50,897 bases of DNA from Enterobacter sp. R1(2018) (lineage in GTDB: Bacteria; Pseudomonadota; Gammaproteobacteria; Enterobacterales; Enterobacteriaceae): NCBI RefSeq assembly GCF_003628475.1, contig NZ_RCAA01000006.1:171704-222600 (forward strand). Reading direction: 5' to 3'. The translations under genes and the position numbers were made by a program. The notes below the pieces were generated by a model. It was not told where the DNA came from and ran no database searches. It saw only the letters and a list, made by a program, of their open reading frames with translations. Shown here one piece after another: positions 12,189-23,026 of this stretch. Position 1 is the stretch's first letter. Each line of letters opens with the position of its first letter.

Positions 12189-12920
12189 ATGTCCGTACTC
12201 GATCTAAAAGCGCTGAATGAGTTACCGAAGGTCGAACGCGTGATGGCGCTGGCCGAGACAAACGCTCAGCTCGAAAAGCTCAGCGCTCAGCAGCGCGTGG
12301 GCTGGGCGCTGGAAAACCTGCCCGGCGAGTTTGTGCTGTCCTCAAGTTTCGGCATCCAGGCGGCGGTAAGTCTGCATCTGGTCACCCAGCTGCGCCCGGA
12401 TATTCCGGTGATCCTGACTGATACCGGCTATCTGTTTCCGGAAACCTACCAGTTTATCGACGAACTGACGGAGAAACTGAAGCTGAACCTGAAGGTCTTC
12501 AGCGCCAGGGAAAGCGCGGCGTGGCAGGAAGCGCGCTACGGCAAGCTGTGGGAGCAGGGCGTTGAAGGCATTGAGAAGTACAACGAGATTAACAAAGTTG
12601 AGCCGATGAACCGCGCGCTGCAGGAGCTGGGCGGACAGAGCTGGTTTGCGGGCCTTCGCCGCGAGCAGTCCGGCAGCCGGGCGAACCTGCCGGTGCTGGC
12701 GATTCAGCGCGGCGTATTTAAAATTTTGCCGATCATCGACTGGGACAACCGTAAGGTTTACCAGTATCTCACCGAGCATGGTCTGAAATACCATCCGCTG
12801 TGGGATCAGGGCTATCTGTCGGTGGGCGATACCCACACCACGCGGAAGTGGGAGCCGGGCATGGCGGAAGAAGAAACGCGCTTCTTTGGCCTGAAACGCG
12901 AATGCGGCCTGCACGAGTAA
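12189..12920 (+). CDS. cysH: Phosphoadenosine phosphosulfate (PAPS) reductase
   Basis: 243 aa against 244 in E. coli. It reduces PAPS to sulfite using thioredoxin. The PP-loop-type nucleotide region [10 protein letters not shown] is near residue 55, and the catalytic cysteine lies in the C-terminal ECGLHE. The paired cysteines of iron-sulfur APS reductases are absent, so this is the PAPS-specific class. GAGG precedes ATG 12189. It is the third gene of cysJIH, ending at a hairpin and only 34 bases from convergent iap. Confidence 0.96.
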   Translation: MSVLDLKALNELPKVERVMALAETNAQLEKLSAQQRVGWALENLPGEFVLSSSFGIQAAVSLHLVTQLRPDIPVILTDTGYLFPETYQFIDELTEKLKLNLKVFSARESAAWQEARYGKLWEQGVEGIEKYNEINKVEPMNRALQELGGQSWFAGLRREQSGSRANLPVLAIQRGVFKILPIIDWDNRKVYQYLTEHGLKYHPLWDQGYLSVGDTHTTRKWEPGMAEEETRFFGLKRECGLHE

Positions 12921-12928
12921 GCTTCTTT

Positions 12929-12950
12929 ATTCCCCGCTTGCGCGGGGAAT
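12929..12950. terminator. Terminator hairpin between cysH and iap
   Basis: ATTCCCCGC (12929-12937) pairs with GCGGGGAAT (12942-12950), loop TTGC. It lies in the 34-base gap between convergent genes. T-runs are short on both sides, so it may be a modest bidirectional terminator. Confidence 0.65.
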
Positions 12951-12954
12951 AGGG

Positions 12955-13995
12955 TTATTTCCCCGCCTTAGCCAGCTCTTTCACCAACGGCAGCATTACG
13001 CGCACCACGTCGCGGCTGCGTTTCTCAATGCGTCCCGGCAGCCATTTATCCAGATACTGCTGGTTGTCGAGCAGCGCATAATGCCAGCTCGAACCCTGCG
13101 GGAAGGCTTTGCTTTTTGCGCGCTGCTGGTAGCCGTCTTTATTGCCCAACGACCAGTTGGTTGCTTCCACGGACAGCACGGGAATCCCCGCTTTATCAAA
13201 AGGCTCTGCGTCGTTACAGCAGCCGGTGCCTTTCGGGTATTTTGCATTAAGACCCGGATTCATCGCGGCCTGGATGCCCAGCTGACGAGCAAGCTTCAGC
13301 GCCCGATCGCGGGTGAGCTTACGCACCGCCGCAGGCGTGTTTTTACCGCTGTTAAAATAGAGCTTATCGCCGGTGACCAGATTATCGAGATTAATGACCA
13401 GCAGGGTGTTTTTCTTTTCGCGTTCGCTCATGCGCTTGAGGATATTTTCCGCGCCGAGTGAGCCCATCTCTTCACCGCTGGTGGCGATAAAACGGATACC
13501 GTAGCGCGTCGGCACCGTTTGCAGGCGCTGCGCCAGCTCCAGCATGACGCCGAGGCCGGAAGCATTATCATCCACGCCCTGAAGCGTCAGCCCGCCGAGA
13601 TTATCATTCACGTCGTTATCTGTTAACGGCGTATAGGTATCCAGATGCGCCATGATAACGATCTGCTGCGGAACGGTGCCTTCCCGGGCGGCAATCACCT
13701 GGCTTGCGCTGACGTTGTGCCAGTTCTGGTGGCCGTCTTTAGTGGTATACAGATAGCGCGTGTTAAAGCGGCGAATGTCGCTGTGATAGCCATAAAGCGC
13801 GAACTGCTGCTGGAGATAATCCGCGGCTAGCATCTCGGCCGGGCTGCCGGTCATGCGTCCGGGAAAAACGGTGGCGATGTGACGAGTCTGCAAATTAGCG
13901 GTTTCACCCAAATGCGCGGGAGCGGCATAAGCGGTAAAGGTAAAACCTACGCCAAGCGCCAGGCAAACGGCACAGCGGCGCAATGCGGAAAACAT
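12955..13995 (-). CDS. iap: Alkaline phosphatase isozyme conversion aminopeptidase
   Basis: 346 aa, about the E. coli Iap length (345). A periplasmic M28-family zinc aminopeptidase that removes N-terminal Arg from alkaline phosphatase subunits. A signal peptide is clear at residues 1-24 (LALGVGFTFTAYA then APAH). Metal-binding motifs are MAHLDTY, the bridging DDNASG and the catalytic SGEEMGS. AAGGA precedes the ATG at 13995. In E. coli the type I-E CRISPR-Cas locus separates cysH from iap; here they are adjacent. Confidence 0.94.
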   Translation of the reverse strand: MFSALRRCAVCLALGVGFTFTAYAAPAHLGETANLQTRHIATVFPGRMTGSPAEMLAADYLQQQFALYGYHSDIRRFNTRYLYTTKDGHQNWHNVSASQVIAAREGTVPQQIVIMAHLDTYTPLTDNDVNDNLGGLTLQGVDDNASGLGVMLELAQRLQTVPTRYGIRFIATSGEEMGSLGAENILKRMSEREKKNTLLVINLDNLVTGDKLYFNSGKNTPAAVRKLTRDRALKLARQLGIQAAMNPGLNAKYPKGTGCCNDAEPFDKAGIPVLSVEATNWSLGNKDGYQQRAKSKAFPQGSSWHYALLDNQQYLDKWLPGRIEKRSRDVVRVMLPLVKELAKAGK

Positions 13996-14269
13996 AGTGA
14001 GTCCTTTTTATTTTCAGTAATTTTTTTTGCCTACGTAGTATGAAACTGTGATCGGGGTTACACAATTCCAAATCGTCCTAAACTCCCGATAAATAGCCCG
14101 TTAAGCACATTTTGTAATTTGCAAATCCATGCCGTTATTCCTTTACGGAACTAGTCATTCCAATTCGTAATTTCATAAGAAATATACCCGCGTCTTATAG
14201 TCCCCTTTAATTTCATTTAAACGGCAGGGCCACGACCCGCCGTGCCAATCGCAGCTTTAAGGGAAGGTT
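13996..14269 (+). promoter_or_regulatory. iap/cysD divergent region with probable CysB-activated cysD promoter
   Basis: AT-rich 274 bases. A -10-like TATAGT is at 14196-14201 with no recognisable -35 at the proper spacing, consistent with activator dependence. The stretch 14135-14190 resembles the CysB-binding region of E. coli cysD in position and composition. I looked for CRISPR repeats here and found none. Confidence 0.5.
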
Positions 14270-15178
14270 ATGGACCAAAAACGACTCACTCACCTGCGGC
14301 AACTGGAGGCTGAAAGCATCCATATTATCCGCGAGGTCGCAGCCGAATTTGCAAATCCGGTGATGATGTATTCGATCGGCAAAGATTCCTCGGTGATGTT
14401 GCATTTGGCGCGTAAGGCCTTCTATCCGGGAACGCTGCCGTTCCCGCTGCTGCATGTGGATACCGGCTGGAAATTCCGCGAGATGTATGAATTCCGTGAC
14501 CGAACCGCGAAGAATTACGGTTTTGAGCTGCTGGTGCATAAAAACCCGGAAGGCGTGGCGATGGGCATCAACCCCTTTGTTCACGGCAGCGCCAAACACA
14601 CCGACATCATGAAAACCGAAGGCCTGAAGCAGGCGCTGAGCAAATACGGCTTTGATGCGGCTTTCGGCGGCGCGCGTCGTGACGAAGAAAAATCGCGCGC
14701 CAAGGAGCGTATCTATTCGTTCCGTGACCGTTTCCACCGCTGGGATCCGAAAAACCAGCGTCCTGAGTTGTGGCATAACTACAACGGCCAGATTAACAAA
14801 GGCGAAAGCATTCGCGTGTTCCCGCTCTCCAACTGGACCGAGCTGGATATCTGGCAGTATATCTACCTGGAAAATATCGAAATAGTTCCTCTGTACCTTG
14901 CCGCGCCGCGTCCGGTGCTGGAGCGCGACGGCATGCTGCTGATGGTTGACGACGACCGCATTGACCTGCAGCCGGGCGAAGTTATCGAGCAGAAAATGGT
15001 GCGTTTCCGCACGCTGGGCTGCTGGCCGCTGACCGGCGCCGTTGAATCCGAAGCGCAAACGCTGCCGGAAATCATCGAAGAGATGCTGGTTTCCACCACC
15101 AGCGAGCGTCAGGGACGAGCGATCGACCGCGATCAGGCCGGTTCGATGGAACTGAAAAAGCGTCAAGGGTACTTCTGA
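14270..15178 (+). CDS. cysD: Sulfate adenylyltransferase small subunit
   Basis: 302 aa, the E. coli length. The catalytic ATP sulfurylase subunit makes adenosine 5'-phosphosulfate (APS) from ATP and sulfate, driven by GTP hydrolysis on CysN. The PP-loop-like motif [14 protein letters not shown] is at about residue 35, and [15 protein letters not shown] and the C-terminal KKRQGYF are conserved. GGGAAGG precedes the ATG. First gene of cysDNC, 10 bases from cysN. Confidence 0.97.
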   Translation: MDQKRLTHLRQLEAESIHIIREVAAEFANPVMMYSIGKDSSVMLHLARKAFYPGTLPFPLLHVDTGWKFREMYEFRDRTAKNYGFELLVHKNPEGVAMGINPFVHGSAKHTDIMKTEGLKQALSKYGFDAAFGGARRDEEKSRAKERIYSFRDRFHRWDPKNQRPELWHNYNGQINKGESIRVFPLSNWTELDIWQYIYLENIEIVPLYLAAPRPVLERDGMLLMVDDDRIDLQPGEVIEQKMVRFRTLGCWPLTGAVESEAQTLPEIIEEMLVSTTSERQGRAIDRDQAGSMELKKRQGYF

Positions 15179-15188
15179 GGACCGCATA

Positions 15189-16616
15189 ATGAATAATGCA
15201 ATTGCACAACAAATCGCGGAGCAGGGCGGCGTTGAAGCTTACCTGCACGCCCAGCAACACAAAAGCCTGCTGCGCTTTCTGACCTGCGGCAGCGTGGACG
15301 ACGGTAAAAGCACCCTGATTGGCCGCCTGCTGCACGACACGCGTCAGATTTACGAAGACCAGCTTTCTTCACTGCATACCGACAGCAAACGCCACGGCAC
15401 CCAGGGCGAGAAGCTGGATCTGGCCCTGCTGGTGGACGGCCTGCAGGCCGAGCGCGAGCAGGGGATAACCATCGACGTGGCCTACCGCTATTTCTCCACC
15501 GAGAAGCGTAAATTTATTATCGCCGACACGCCAGGACACGAGCAGTACACCCGTAATATGGCCACCGGCGCTTCCACCTGCGAACTGGCGATACTGCTGA
15601 TCGATGCCCGTAAGAGCGTGCTCGATCAGACGCGTCGCCACAGTTTTATCTCCACGCTGCTGGGAATCAAACATCTGGTGGTCGCGGTCAACAAAATGGA
15701 TCTCGTCGGCTTTAGCGAGGAGACCTTTGAGCAGATCAAACAGGATTACCTGACGTTCGCCGAACAGCTGCCGTCGGATCTGGATATTCGTTTTGTGCCG
15801 CTTTCCGCCCTGGAAGGCGATAACGTGGCGACGCAGAGCGCAAATATGCCTTGGTATACCGGACCTACACTTCTGGAACTGCTGGAAACGGTAGAGGTGA
15901 AGCGCATCGTGGATCGGCAGCCGATGCGTTTCCCGGTTCAGTACGTAAACCGCCCGAATCTGGATTTCCGCGGCTACGCGGGCACGCTTGCCTCAGGTTC
16001 AATCAAAGTCGGGCAGCGGGTAAAGGTTTTACCTTCCGGCGTTGAGTCCGCCGTCGCACGAATCGTAACCTTTGATGGAGATTTGCAACAAGCTGCTGCG
16101 GGCGAAGCCATCACTCTGGTGCTCAAGGACGAAATCGACATCAGCCGGGGCGACCTGCTAGTGGATGCAGAAGATACGCATCCGGCCGTGCAGTCCGCGA
16201 AAGTCGACGTGGTATGGATGGCGGAGCAGCCGCTGGTGCCGGGTCAAAGCTACGATATTAAAGTCGCCGGTAAGAAAACCCGCGCCCGCGTTGATAATAT
16301 TCATCATCAGGTGGAGATTAATACCCTGACGCAGCGCGTGGTGGAAAGCCTGCCGCTGAACGGTATCGGGCTGGTTGATTTAACCTTTGATGAACCCTTG
16401 GTGCTGGATAAATACCAGGAGAATCCGGTGACCGGCGGGCTGATTTTCATCGATCGCCTGAGCAACGTAACCGTTGGAGCCGGCATGGTGCGCGAGCCGC
16501 AGGAGGAAGTCTATCAGGAACCTTCCGCTTACAGCGCGTTCGAGCTGGAGCTGAACGCTCTGGTACGCCGCCACTTCCCGCACTGGGGCGCCCGTGATTT
16601 GCTGGGAGGCAAATAA
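15189..16616 (+). CDS. cysN: Sulfate adenylyltransferase subunit 1 (GTPase)
   Basis: 475 aa, matching E. coli. A translation-factor-type GTPase that drives APS synthesis by CysD. G1 is GSVDDGKST at about residue 34, the switch/G3 [12 protein letters not shown] at about 112, and G4 NKMD at about 167; beta-barrel domains follow. The stop overlaps cysC by one base (TAATG). It acts as a CysDN complex in the cytosol. Confidence 0.97.
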   Translation: MNNAIAQQIAEQGGVEAYLHAQQHKSLLRFLTCGSVDDGKSTLIGRLLHDTRQIYEDQLSSLHTDSKRHGTQGEKLDLALLVDGLQAEREQGITIDVAYRYFSTEKRKFIIADTPGHEQYTRNMATGASTCELAILLIDARKSVLDQTRRHSFISTLLGIKHLVVAVNKMDLVGFSEETFEQIKQDYLTFAEQLPSDLDIRFVPLSALEGDNVATQSANMPWYTGPTLLELLETVEVKRIVDRQPMRFPVQYVNRPNLDFRGYAGTLASGSIKVGQRVKVLPSGVESAVARIVTFDGDLQQAAAGEAITLVLKDEIDISRGDLLVDAEDTHPAVQSAKVDVVWMAEQPLVPGQSYDIKVAGKKTRARVDNIHHQVEINTLTQRVVESLPLNGIGLVDLTFDEPLVLDKYQENPVTGGLIFIDRLSNVTVGAGMVREPQEEVYQEPSAYSAFELELNALVRRHFPHWGARDLLGGK

Positions 16617-17221
16617 TGGCTGAGCACGACGAAAACGTCGTCTGGCATCCGCACCCCGTCACGCAGGAGCAGCGTGAACGGCTCCATCAGCACCGTGGCG
16701 CGGTGCTGTGGTTCACCGGTTTGTCCGGCTCCGGTAAATCCACCGTGGCCGGCGCGCTTGAAGAAGCGCTGCATCAGCTTGGCGTAAGCACCTATCTGCT
16801 CGACGGCGACAACGTGCGTCATGGGCTGTGCAGCGATTTGGGATTTAGCGATGAAGACCGAAAAGAGAACATTCGCCGCGTGGGCGAAGTCGCCAGCCTG
16901 ATGGTGGACGCAGGCCTGGTGGTGGTGACGGCTTTCATCTCTCCGCACCGCGCAGAACGCCAGATGGTGCGCGAGCTTGTGGGTGAAGGGCGCTTTATCG
17001 AAGTGTTTGTCGATACCCCGCTTGAGATTTGCGAAGCGCGCGATCCGAAGGGATTGTACAAAAAAGCCCGCGCCGGCGAGCTGCGCAATTTTACGGGTAT
17101 TGATGCAGTTTATGAGTCGCCGCTCACCCCGGAAATCCACCTGGACGGCGAACAATTGGTAACAAATTTGATTGCGCAATTATTAGACCTGCTGCGCCGT
17201 GACGATATTATCAAATCCTAA
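16616..17221 (+). CDS. cysC: Adenylylsulfate (APS) kinase
   Basis: 201 aa, the E. coli length. It phosphorylates APS to PAPS, the substrate of CysH. The P-loop is GLSGSGKST at about residue 36, with [10 protein letters not shown] and FISPHRAER as substrate-binding segments. Last gene of the cysDNC operon, starting inside the cysN stop. ygbE follows after 53 bases. Confidence 0.97.
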   Translation: MAEHDENVVWHPHPVTQEQRERLHQHRGAVLWFTGLSGSGKSTVAGALEEALHQLGVSTYLLDGDNVRHGLCSDLGFSDEDRKENIRRVGEVASLMVDAGLVVVTAFISPHRAERQMVRELVGEGRFIEVFVDTPLEICEARDPKGLYKKARAGELRNFTGIDAVYESPLTPEIHLDGEQLVTNLIAQLLDLLRRDDIIKS

Positions 17222-17274
17222 AGACAGGACCTGGCGCATAACCGCGCCCGGTCATTCAGGTCACTGGATTCGTT

Positions 17275-17598
17275 ATGCGCAACAGCTCGAACATTGTAAT
17301 CACACAGGCTGAACCCAGCCCGTCAGCCGAAGACACCACCTGGTCTTTACCAGGGGCGTTTATCGGCTTTTTGTCGTGGCTGCTGGCGCTGGGCATTCCT
17401 TTTTTGGTGTACGGTCCTAATACGCTGTTCTTCTTCCTTTATACCTGGCCTTTCTTTCTTGCGCTGATGCCGGTCGCGGTAATCGTGGGCATTGCGCTTC
17501 ACTCGCTGGCGCGCGGAAGGCTGCACTACAGCTGCGTTGCCACCCTGCTGACGGTCGCCCTGATGTTCGGCGTTTTATTTATGTGGCTTATGGGTTAA
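17275..17598 (+). CDS. ygbE: DUF3561 inner-membrane protein YgbE
   Basis: 107 aa of unknown function. After a polar N-terminus of about 25 residues there are three hydrophobic stretches (about 28-45, 48-70 and 83-105), so it is a small integral inner-membrane protein. It resembles E. coli YgbE in size and hydrophobic pattern and lies at the same position between cysC and ftsB. Confidence 0.85.
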   Translation: MRNSSNIVITQAEPSPSAEDTTWSLPGAFIGFLSWLLALGIPFLVYGPNTLFFFLYTWPFFLALMPVAVIVGIALHSLARGRLHYSCVATLLTVALMFGVLFMWLMG

Positions 17599-17780
17599 TG
17601 CCGTCAGCGGATGAAACTCAGCAGGCTTATCATGTCCCGATTGCAGCTAAACCTCCCGCAAACGCGCATGTCGTCGCGATTTGTGATAAATTCTGCCGCA
17701 AATTTGCCGACTCTTCAGGGCAACCAGGTAGAGTCCGACATAAAGTTGTGGGATGATTGTGCCGTTTTTCAGGGGGCAGG

Positions 17781-18095
17781 ATGGGTAAACTAACGCTGCT
17801 ATTGCTGGCCTTGTTGGTCTGGCTGCAATATTCGCTGTGGTTCGGAAAAAACGGCGTACATGACTACACGCGCGTTAATGAAGACGTGGCCGCGCAGCAG
17901 GCGACTAACGCTAAGCTGAAGGCTCGCAACGATCAGCTGTTCGCTGAAATCGACGATCTTAACGGCGGCCAGGAGGCCATCGAAGAGCGCGCGCGTAACG
18001 AGTTAAGCATGACCAGGCCCGGCGAAACCTTCTACCGTCTGGTGCCCGATACCTCCAGGCGCGCAGGCAACAATGCCCCGCAGAATAATCGATAA
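17781..18095 (+). CDS. ftsB: Cell division protein FtsB
   Basis: 104 aa bitopic division protein. One membrane segment near the N-terminus ([20 protein letters not shown]) is followed by a periplasmic coiled coil (about residues 30-70). It joins FtsL and FtsQ in the divisome. ATG 17781 gives the family N-terminus MGKLTL and has AGGGGGCAGG just upstream. The 182 bases before it probably carry its promoter; no strong hexamers stood out. ispD follows after 20 bases. Confidence 0.95.
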   Translation: MGKLTLLLLALLVWLQYSLWFGKNGVHDYTRVNEDVAAQQATNAKLKARNDQLFAEIDDLNGGQEAIEERARNELSMTRPGETFYRLVPDTSRRAGNNAPQNNR

Positions 18096-18115
18096 CCAGG
18101 CGTAAGTGATAATAC

Positions 18116-18826
18116 ATGGCAGACTCCTCTCCGGACGTAATTGCCGTGGTGCCGGCGGCCGGTATCGGCAGCCGCATGCAAACGGAATGTCCAAAGCAAT
18201 ACCTGCAAATCGGCGGTAAAACTATCCTTGAACACGCGGTCGCGAGCCTGCTGGCTCATCCGCGGATCGGTCACGTCATCATCGCTATCAGCCCAATGGA
18301 TTCCTGGTTCGCCTCATTGCCGCTGGCCTCAAACCCCAGGGTCACCGTGGTGAACGGGGGAGGGCTGCGCGCTGACTCTGTTCTTGCCGGCCTGCAGGCC
18401 GCGGACGGGGCGCAATGGGTGCTGGTGCACGACGCCGCTCGTCCCTGCCTGCATCAGGCTGATTTAGCTAACCTGCTGGCCATCACGCACACCAGCAAAA
18501 CAGGGGGCATTCTGGCGGCGCCGGTGCGCGACACCATGAAGCGCGGCGAGCCGGGCAAACCTCTTATTGCACATACCGTCGAGCGCGAGGACCTCTGGCA
18601 CGCGCTGACCCCTCAGCTGTTCCCGCTCGAACTGCTGCGCAGCTGCCTGCTTCGCGCGCTGAACGAAGGAGCCACTATTACCGATGAAGCGTCTGCGCTC
18701 GAATATTGTGGTTTCCATCCGGAATTAATCAGCGCCCGCGCCGATAATATAAAAGTTACTCGTCCTGAAGATCTGGCGCTCGCGGCGTTTTACCTCACGC
18801 GGTTAACCCACACGGAGAATTTATAA
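18116..18826 (+). CDS. ispD: 2-C-methyl-D-erythritol 4-phosphate cytidylyltransferase
   Basis: 236 aa. The third step of the MEP isoprenoid pathway: CTP plus MEP gives CDP-methylerythritol. The nucleotide-binding motif [18 protein letters not shown] is at about residue 11, VHDAARPC at about 103 and TDEAS toward the C-terminus. It shares one base with ispF (TAATG), so the two pathway genes are translationally linked. Confidence 0.97.
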   Translation: MADSSPDVIAVVPAAGIGSRMQTECPKQYLQIGGKTILEHAVASLLAHPRIGHVIIAISPMDSWFASLPLASNPRVTVVNGGGLRADSVLAGLQAADGAQWVLVHDAARPCLHQADLANLLAITHTSKTGGILAAPVRDTMKRGEPGKPLIAHTVEREDLWHALTPQLFPLELLRSCLLRALNEGATITDEASALEYCGFHPELISARADNIKVTRPEDLALAAFYLTRLTHTENL

Positions 18827-19305
18827 TGCGTATCGGACATGGTTTTGATGTACACGCTTTCGGGGGCGCAGGCCCCATTATCATTGGCGGCGTACGTGTC
18901 CCGTTCGAAAAAGGGTTGCTGGCCCATTCTGATGGCGACGTTGCCCTGCACGCATTAACCGACGCTCTGCTCGGCGCCGCAGCGCTTGGCGACATCGGCA
19001 AACTTTTCCCGGACACCGATGCGGCCTACAAAGGCGCGGACAGCCGCGAGCTGCTGCGCGAAGCCTGGCGTCGTATTCAGGCCAAAGGCTATACGCTCGG
19101 CAACGTCGACGTCACGATCATCGCCCAGGCGCCAAAAATGGCTCCGCATATCCCGCAGATGCGCATTTTCATCGCGGAAGACCTCGGTTGCCATATGGAT
19201 GACGTAAACGTCAAAGCGACCACTACGGAAAAGCTCGGCTTTACCGGACGCGGCGAAGGTATTGCCTGCGAGGCGGTCGCGTTACTGCATAAGGCCCGTA
19301 CGTAA
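18826..19305 (+). CDS. ispF: 2-C-methyl-D-erythritol 2,4-cyclodiphosphate synthase
   Basis: 159 aa, the E. coli length. It cyclises CDP-ME 2-phosphate in the MEP pathway. Metal ligands are visible as GHGFDVHAF (Asp8, His10) and [14 protein letters not shown] (His42), with a conserved [14 protein letters not shown]. It overlaps ispD at its start and truD at its stop by one base each. Confidence 0.97.
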   Translation: MRIGHGFDVHAFGGAGPIIIGGVRVPFEKGLLAHSDGDVALHALTDALLGAAALGDIGKLFPDTDAAYKGADSRELLREAWRRIQAKGYTLGNVDVTIIAQAPKMAPHIPQMRIFIAEDLGCHMDDVNVKATTTEKLGFTGRGEGIACEAVALLHKART

Positions 19306-20351
19306 TGGATATGCAAAATCTGACCTGGCTGCACGGTAAGCCAGAAGGAACCGGATTAATAAAGGCCAGTCCGGAAGATTTTGTGGTGATCGAAGACCTC
19401 GGCTTCGGGCCGGACGGCGAGGGGGAGCACCTGCTGCTGCGTATCCTGAAAAAGGGCTGCAACACGCGTTTTGTGGCGGATGCGCTGGCCAAATTTCTTA
19501 AGGTGCACGCCCGCGAGGTAAGCTTTGCCGGACAGAAGGACAAACACGCGGTCACCGAACAGTGGTTTTGCGTGCGTCTGCCGGGCAAAGAGATGCCGGA
19601 CATGAGCGCCTTTAGTCTGGAAGGGTGCCAGGTACTGGAGTACGCCCGCCATCGCCGCAAGCTGCGTCTCGGAGCGCTGCAGGGCAATAATTTTACCCTC
19701 GTGCTGCGCGAGGTGAGCCATCGCGAAGAGCTGGAACGGCGTCTGAGCGCTATTTTAAACGACGGCGTGCCGAACTATTTCGGCAGCCAGCGTTTTGGCA
19801 TCGGCGGTAATAACCTGCATCAGGCGCGTCGCTGGGCGCAGAGCAATTCACCGCTGCGCGATCGCAATAAGCGTAGTTTTTATTTGTCGGCGGCCCGCAG
19901 CGCATTGTTTAATCAAATTGTTAGCCTTAGACTGAAAAAACCAGACTTTAATCAAGTTGTTGATGGCGATGCGCTACAATTGGCAGGACGCGGCAGCTGG
20001 TTTGTGGCGACGCGGGAAGAAATCCCTGTTTTACAACAACGTGTGGATAACGGCGAGCTGCTGATTACGGCGCCGTTGCCGGGCGATGGCGCCTGGGGCA
20101 CGCAAGGCGCCGCGCTGGAATTTGAGCAACGCAGCGTTGCAGAAGAGACTGATTTGCAAACATTACTGGTGCGCGAGCGCGTTGAGGCTGCTCGCCGCGC
20201 CATGCTGGTGAAACCAGAAGAATTACGTTGGAACTGGTGGGATGATGTGACGGTTGAGGTGAGCTTTGGGCTGCCGGCCGGGAGCTTCGCCACCAGTGTT
20301 GTAAGGGAACTTATGAATACGCCGGGTGACTATGCGAATATTGCTGAGTAA
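19305..20351 (+). CDS. truD: tRNA pseudouridine(13) synthase
   Basis: 348 aa against 349 in E. coli. It isomerises U13 in tRNA-Glu. The catalytic Asp is in [11 protein letters not shown] (about residue 80), with YFGSQRFG and RDRNKRSF also conserved. The N-terminus [13 protein letters not shown] is variable in the family. Starts inside the ispF stop; its 3' end overlaps surE by 20 bases. Confidence 0.96.
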   Translation: MDMQNLTWLHGKPEGTGLIKASPEDFVVIEDLGFGPDGEGEHLLLRILKKGCNTRFVADALAKFLKVHAREVSFAGQKDKHAVTEQWFCVRLPGKEMPDMSAFSLEGCQVLEYARHRRKLRLGALQGNNFTLVLREVSHREELERRLSAILNDGVPNYFGSQRFGIGGNNLHQARRWAQSNSPLRDRNKRSFYLSAARSALFNQIVSLRLKKPDFNQVVDGDALQLAGRGSWFVATREEIPVLQQRVDNGELLITAPLPGDGAWGTQGAALEFEQRSVAEETDLQTLLVRERVEAARRAMLVKPEELRWNWWDDVTVEVSFGLPAGSFATSVVRELMNTPGDYANIAE

Positions 20352-21093
20352 CGATGACGGAATCCATGCGCCGGGCATTCAGGCGCTGGCTAAAGCATTA
20401 CGGGAATTTGCCGAGGTGCAGGTCGTGGCCCCGGACCGTAATCGCAGCGGCGCATCAAACTCGCTGACGCTTGAATCTTCCCTGCGTACGTTTACTTTGG
20501 CAAACGGCGATATCTCCGTGCAGATGGGCACGCCGACGGACTGTGTTTATCTGGGCGTTAACGCCCTGATGCGTCCGCGTCCGGACGTCGTGGTGGCCGG
20601 CATTAACGCCGGGCCTAATCTGGGTGACGATGTAATCTATTCCGGCACCGTCGCCGCCGCGATGGAAGGGCGGCATTTGGGTTTCCCGGCGCTGGCCGTT
20701 TCGTTAAATGGCTATAAGCATTACGACACCGCCGCCGCCGTTACCTGCTCGATTTTGCGCGCGTTATCACGCGAACCGCTGCGTACGGGACGTATTCTCA
20801 ATATCAACGTGCCAGATTTGCCGCTTGAAGAAATCAAAGGGATCCGCGTGACGCGCTGCGGCAGCCGCCATCCTGCGGACAAAGTTATTCCGCAAGAAGA
20901 TCCGCGGGGCAACACGCTGTACTGGATTGGGCCGCCGGGCGACAAGTTTGACGCGGGTCCGGATACCGACTTTGCGGCCGTTGACGAGGGGTACGTTTCG
21001 GTGACGCCGCTGCACGTCGACTTAACCGCGCACGGTGCGCATGAAGTGGTGAACTCGTGGTTAACCAAAGCGGGAGTCGCCGGGCAATGGTAG
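20332..21093 (+). CDS. surE: 5'/3'-nucleotidase SurE
   Basis: 253 aa, the E. coli length. A metal-dependent phosphatase acting on nucleoside 5'- and 3'-monophosphates, linked to stationary-phase survival. The N-terminal metal site LLSNDDG and the loop [11 protein letters not shown] are intact. ATG 20332 (MRILLS) is preferred to the GTG two codons upstream because it matches the family. It overlaps truD upstream and pcm downstream by 7 bases. Confidence 0.96.
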   Translation: MRILLSNDDGIHAPGIQALAKALREFAEVQVVAPDRNRSGASNSLTLESSLRTFTLANGDISVQMGTPTDCVYLGVNALMRPRPDVVVAGINAGPNLGDDVIYSGTVAAAMEGRHLGFPALAVSLNGYKHYDTAAAVTCSILRALSREPLRTGRILNINVPDLPLEEIKGIRVTRCGSRHPADKVIPQEDPRGNTLYWIGPPGDKFDAGPDTDFAAVDEGYVSVTPLHVDLTAHGAHEVVNSWLTKAGVAGQW

Positions 21094-21716
21094 TGAGCAA
21101 ACGCGTAGAGGCCCTTCTCACACAGCTTCGTGCCCAGGGCATTAAAGACGAACAGGTCCTTGATGCGATTGCGCAGGTGCCGCGGGAAAAATTTGTCGAC
21201 GAAGCGTTTGAACACAAGGCCTGGGAAAATACGGCGTTGCCGATTGGCTCGGGCCAGACTATTTCGCAGCCCTATATGGTTGCGCGTATGACCGAATTGC
21301 TCGAACTAACGCCCGAGTCCCGCGTGCTGGAAATCGGTACCGGTTCGGGATACCAGACGGCAATTCTTGCCCATCTGGTCCATCATGTTTGCTCTGTTGA
21401 ACGTATTAAAGGGCTGCAATGGCACGCAAGACGCCGTTTGAAACAGCTCGATCTGCATAATATTTCTACCCGCCACGGTGATGGCTGGCTGGGCTGGCAT
21501 GCCCGTGCGCCATTTGACGCTATCATTGTTACGGCGGCTCCGCCTGAGATCCCGACGGCGCTTCTGGCTCAGCTGGACGAGGGCGGGATTCTGGTGCTTC
21601 CGGTGGGCGAAGATCGGCAGTTTTTGAAACGCGTTCGTCGTCACGGTAGCGAATTCATTATTGATACGGTAGAAGCCGTTCGTTTTGTCCCCTTAGTGAA
21701 GGGCGAACTGGCATAA
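21087..21716 (+). CDS. pcm: Protein-L-isoaspartate O-methyltransferase
   Basis: 209 aa against 208 in E. coli. It methylates isoaspartyl residues in damaged proteins. The SAM-binding motif [13 protein letters not shown] is at about residue 80, [15 protein letters not shown] before it, and VTAAPPEIP after. ATG 21087 (MVVSKRV) overlaps the surE stop; an in-frame start at 21057 would extend it by 10 unrelated residues. Repair gene next to surE, nlpD and rpoS as in E. coli. Confidence 0.96.
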   Translation: MVVSKRVEALLTQLRAQGIKDEQVLDAIAQVPREKFVDEAFEHKAWENTALPIGSGQTISQPYMVARMTELLELTPESRVLEIGTGSGYQTAILAHLVHHVCSVERIKGLQWHARRRLKQLDLHNISTRHGDGWLGWHARAPFDAIIVTAAPPEIPTALLAQLDEGGILVLPVGEDRQFLKRVRRHGSEFIIDTVEAVRFVPLVKGELA

Positions 21717-21821
21717 CCTGGACATTTCCTGTTTTTTTAATGGGATATTGGCGTAACTTAGCCAACGCAAATTCTGCCGTACTTCATAAGCATGCAGTTG
21801 TTTTTCATTTTTGGGGGATAC

Positions 21822-22967
21822 ATGAGCGCGGGAAGCCCAACTTTTACCTTACGCCGGATGGCGACGTTATCGCTGGTGAGCCTGTGGCTGGCCGGCTGTA
21901 GCAATAATGACACGCAGGCACCCATCAGCTCGGTCGGTGGCAACAGCAACGCGAGCAGCAGCGCTTCTGGCGGCATGTTAGTGACCCAGCCGCCGCAAAT
22001 GTCCGCGCCGGTCCAGTCCCCGCAAATTCAGCCTGTACAGCAGCCGGCCATCCAGCCGATGCAAAGCCAGCCGGTACAAACGCAGCCGGTTATCCAGTCG
22101 GAACCTGTACAAACACAAAATGGCCGTATCGTTTATAACCGCAAGTATGGGAACATTCCGAAAGGCAGCTATGCCGGCGGTAGCACGTATACCGTAAAAC
22201 GCGGCGACACTTTGTTCTACATCGCATGGATAACCGGGAATGATTTTCGTGACCTGGCCCAGCGTAACAACGTGCCGGCGCCGTATGGCCTGGAGGTTGG
22301 TCAGACGCTGCAGGTTGGTAACGCATCCGGTACGCCAATTACCGGCGGCAATGCGGTAACCGCCGCTGACGCAAATGCTCAAGGCGTAATCAATCCCGCT
22401 GCGCAAAACTCAAGCGCCATGGTTGCTTCTAAACCAACAATTACGTATTCTGAAGATTCAGGTGAACAGAGTGATACCAAAATGTTGCCGAATAATAAGG
22501 GGACTGCGACAATCGTCACAGCGCCCGTTACGGCACCTGTGGTTAGCTCTACAACTACTGTACCGACAGCCAGCAGCACGTCCGATAGCGCGCCGATTTC
22601 GACCTGGCGTTGGCCGACTGATGGCAACATTATCGAAAACTTCTCTGCTACTGAGGGTGGCAATAAGGGGATCGATATTGCAGGCAGTAAAGGACAGGCT
22701 ATCGTCGCGACCGCTTCAGGCCGCGTGGTATATGCCGGTAACGCACTGCGCGGTTACGGTAATCTAATCATCATCAAACACAACGATGATTACCTGAGTG
22801 CCTACGCCCATAACGATACAATGCTGGTCCGGGAACAAGAAGAAATTAAGGCGGGGCAGAAGATAGCTACCATGGGTAGCACCGGAACCAGTTCAACAAG
22901 ATTGCATTTTGAAATTCGTTACAAGGGGAAATCCGTAAACCCGCTGCGTTATTTGCCGCAGCGATAA
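21822..22967 (+). CDS. nlpD: Murein hydrolase activator NlpD
   Basis: 381 aa outer-membrane lipoprotein that activates amidase AmiC during cell separation. The lipobox LAGCS is at residues 23-27. It is followed by a Pro/Gln-rich low-complexity linker with repeated PVQ and QPQIQP-like units (about 50-110). A LysM domain (about 125-170, [14 protein letters not shown]) and a C-terminal LytM/M23 domain follow. The M23 metal site is degenerate (GNKGIDIAG instead of an HxxxD-type site), as expected for an activator rather than an enzyme. ATG 21822 (MSAGSP) matches the family. In E. coli the main rpoS promoter lies within this gene. Confidence 0.96.
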   Translation: MSAGSPTFTLRRMATLSLVSLWLAGCSNNDTQAPISSVGGNSNASSSASGGMLVTQPPQMSAPVQSPQIQPVQQPAIQPMQSQPVQTQPVIQSEPVQTQNGRIVYNRKYGNIPKGSYAGGSTYTVKRGDTLFYIAWITGNDFRDLAQRNNVPAPYGLEVGQTLQVGNASGTPITGGNAVTAADANAQGVINPAAQNSSAMVASKPTITYSEDSGEQSDTKMLPNNKGTATIVTAPVTAPVVSSTTTVPTASSTSDSAPISTWRWPTDGNIIENFSATEGGNKGIDIAGSKGQAIVATASGRVVYAGNALRGYGNLIIIKHNDDYLSAYAHNDTMLVREQEEIKAGQKIATMGSTGTSSTRLHFEIRYKGKSVNPLRYLPQR

Positions 22968-23026
22968 AACGGGCAAACGCTTCATCAGAAGCGGTTTGTC
23001 CAGGGATCACGGGTAGGAGCCACCTT

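Noticed and set aside
13996-14269. Possible CRISPR array next to iap
   Set aside because: No repeated units of 20-40 bases with regular spacing; the region fits a CysB-type promoter.
14213-15187. Antisense frame covering all of cysD (324 aa)
   Set aside because: Overlaps a complete conserved gene and the cysD control region; no supporting signals.
22000-22140. Pro/Gln repeats in nlpD as a mobile or tandem DNA repeat
   Set aside because: They encode the normal low-complexity linker of NlpD, with imperfect units.
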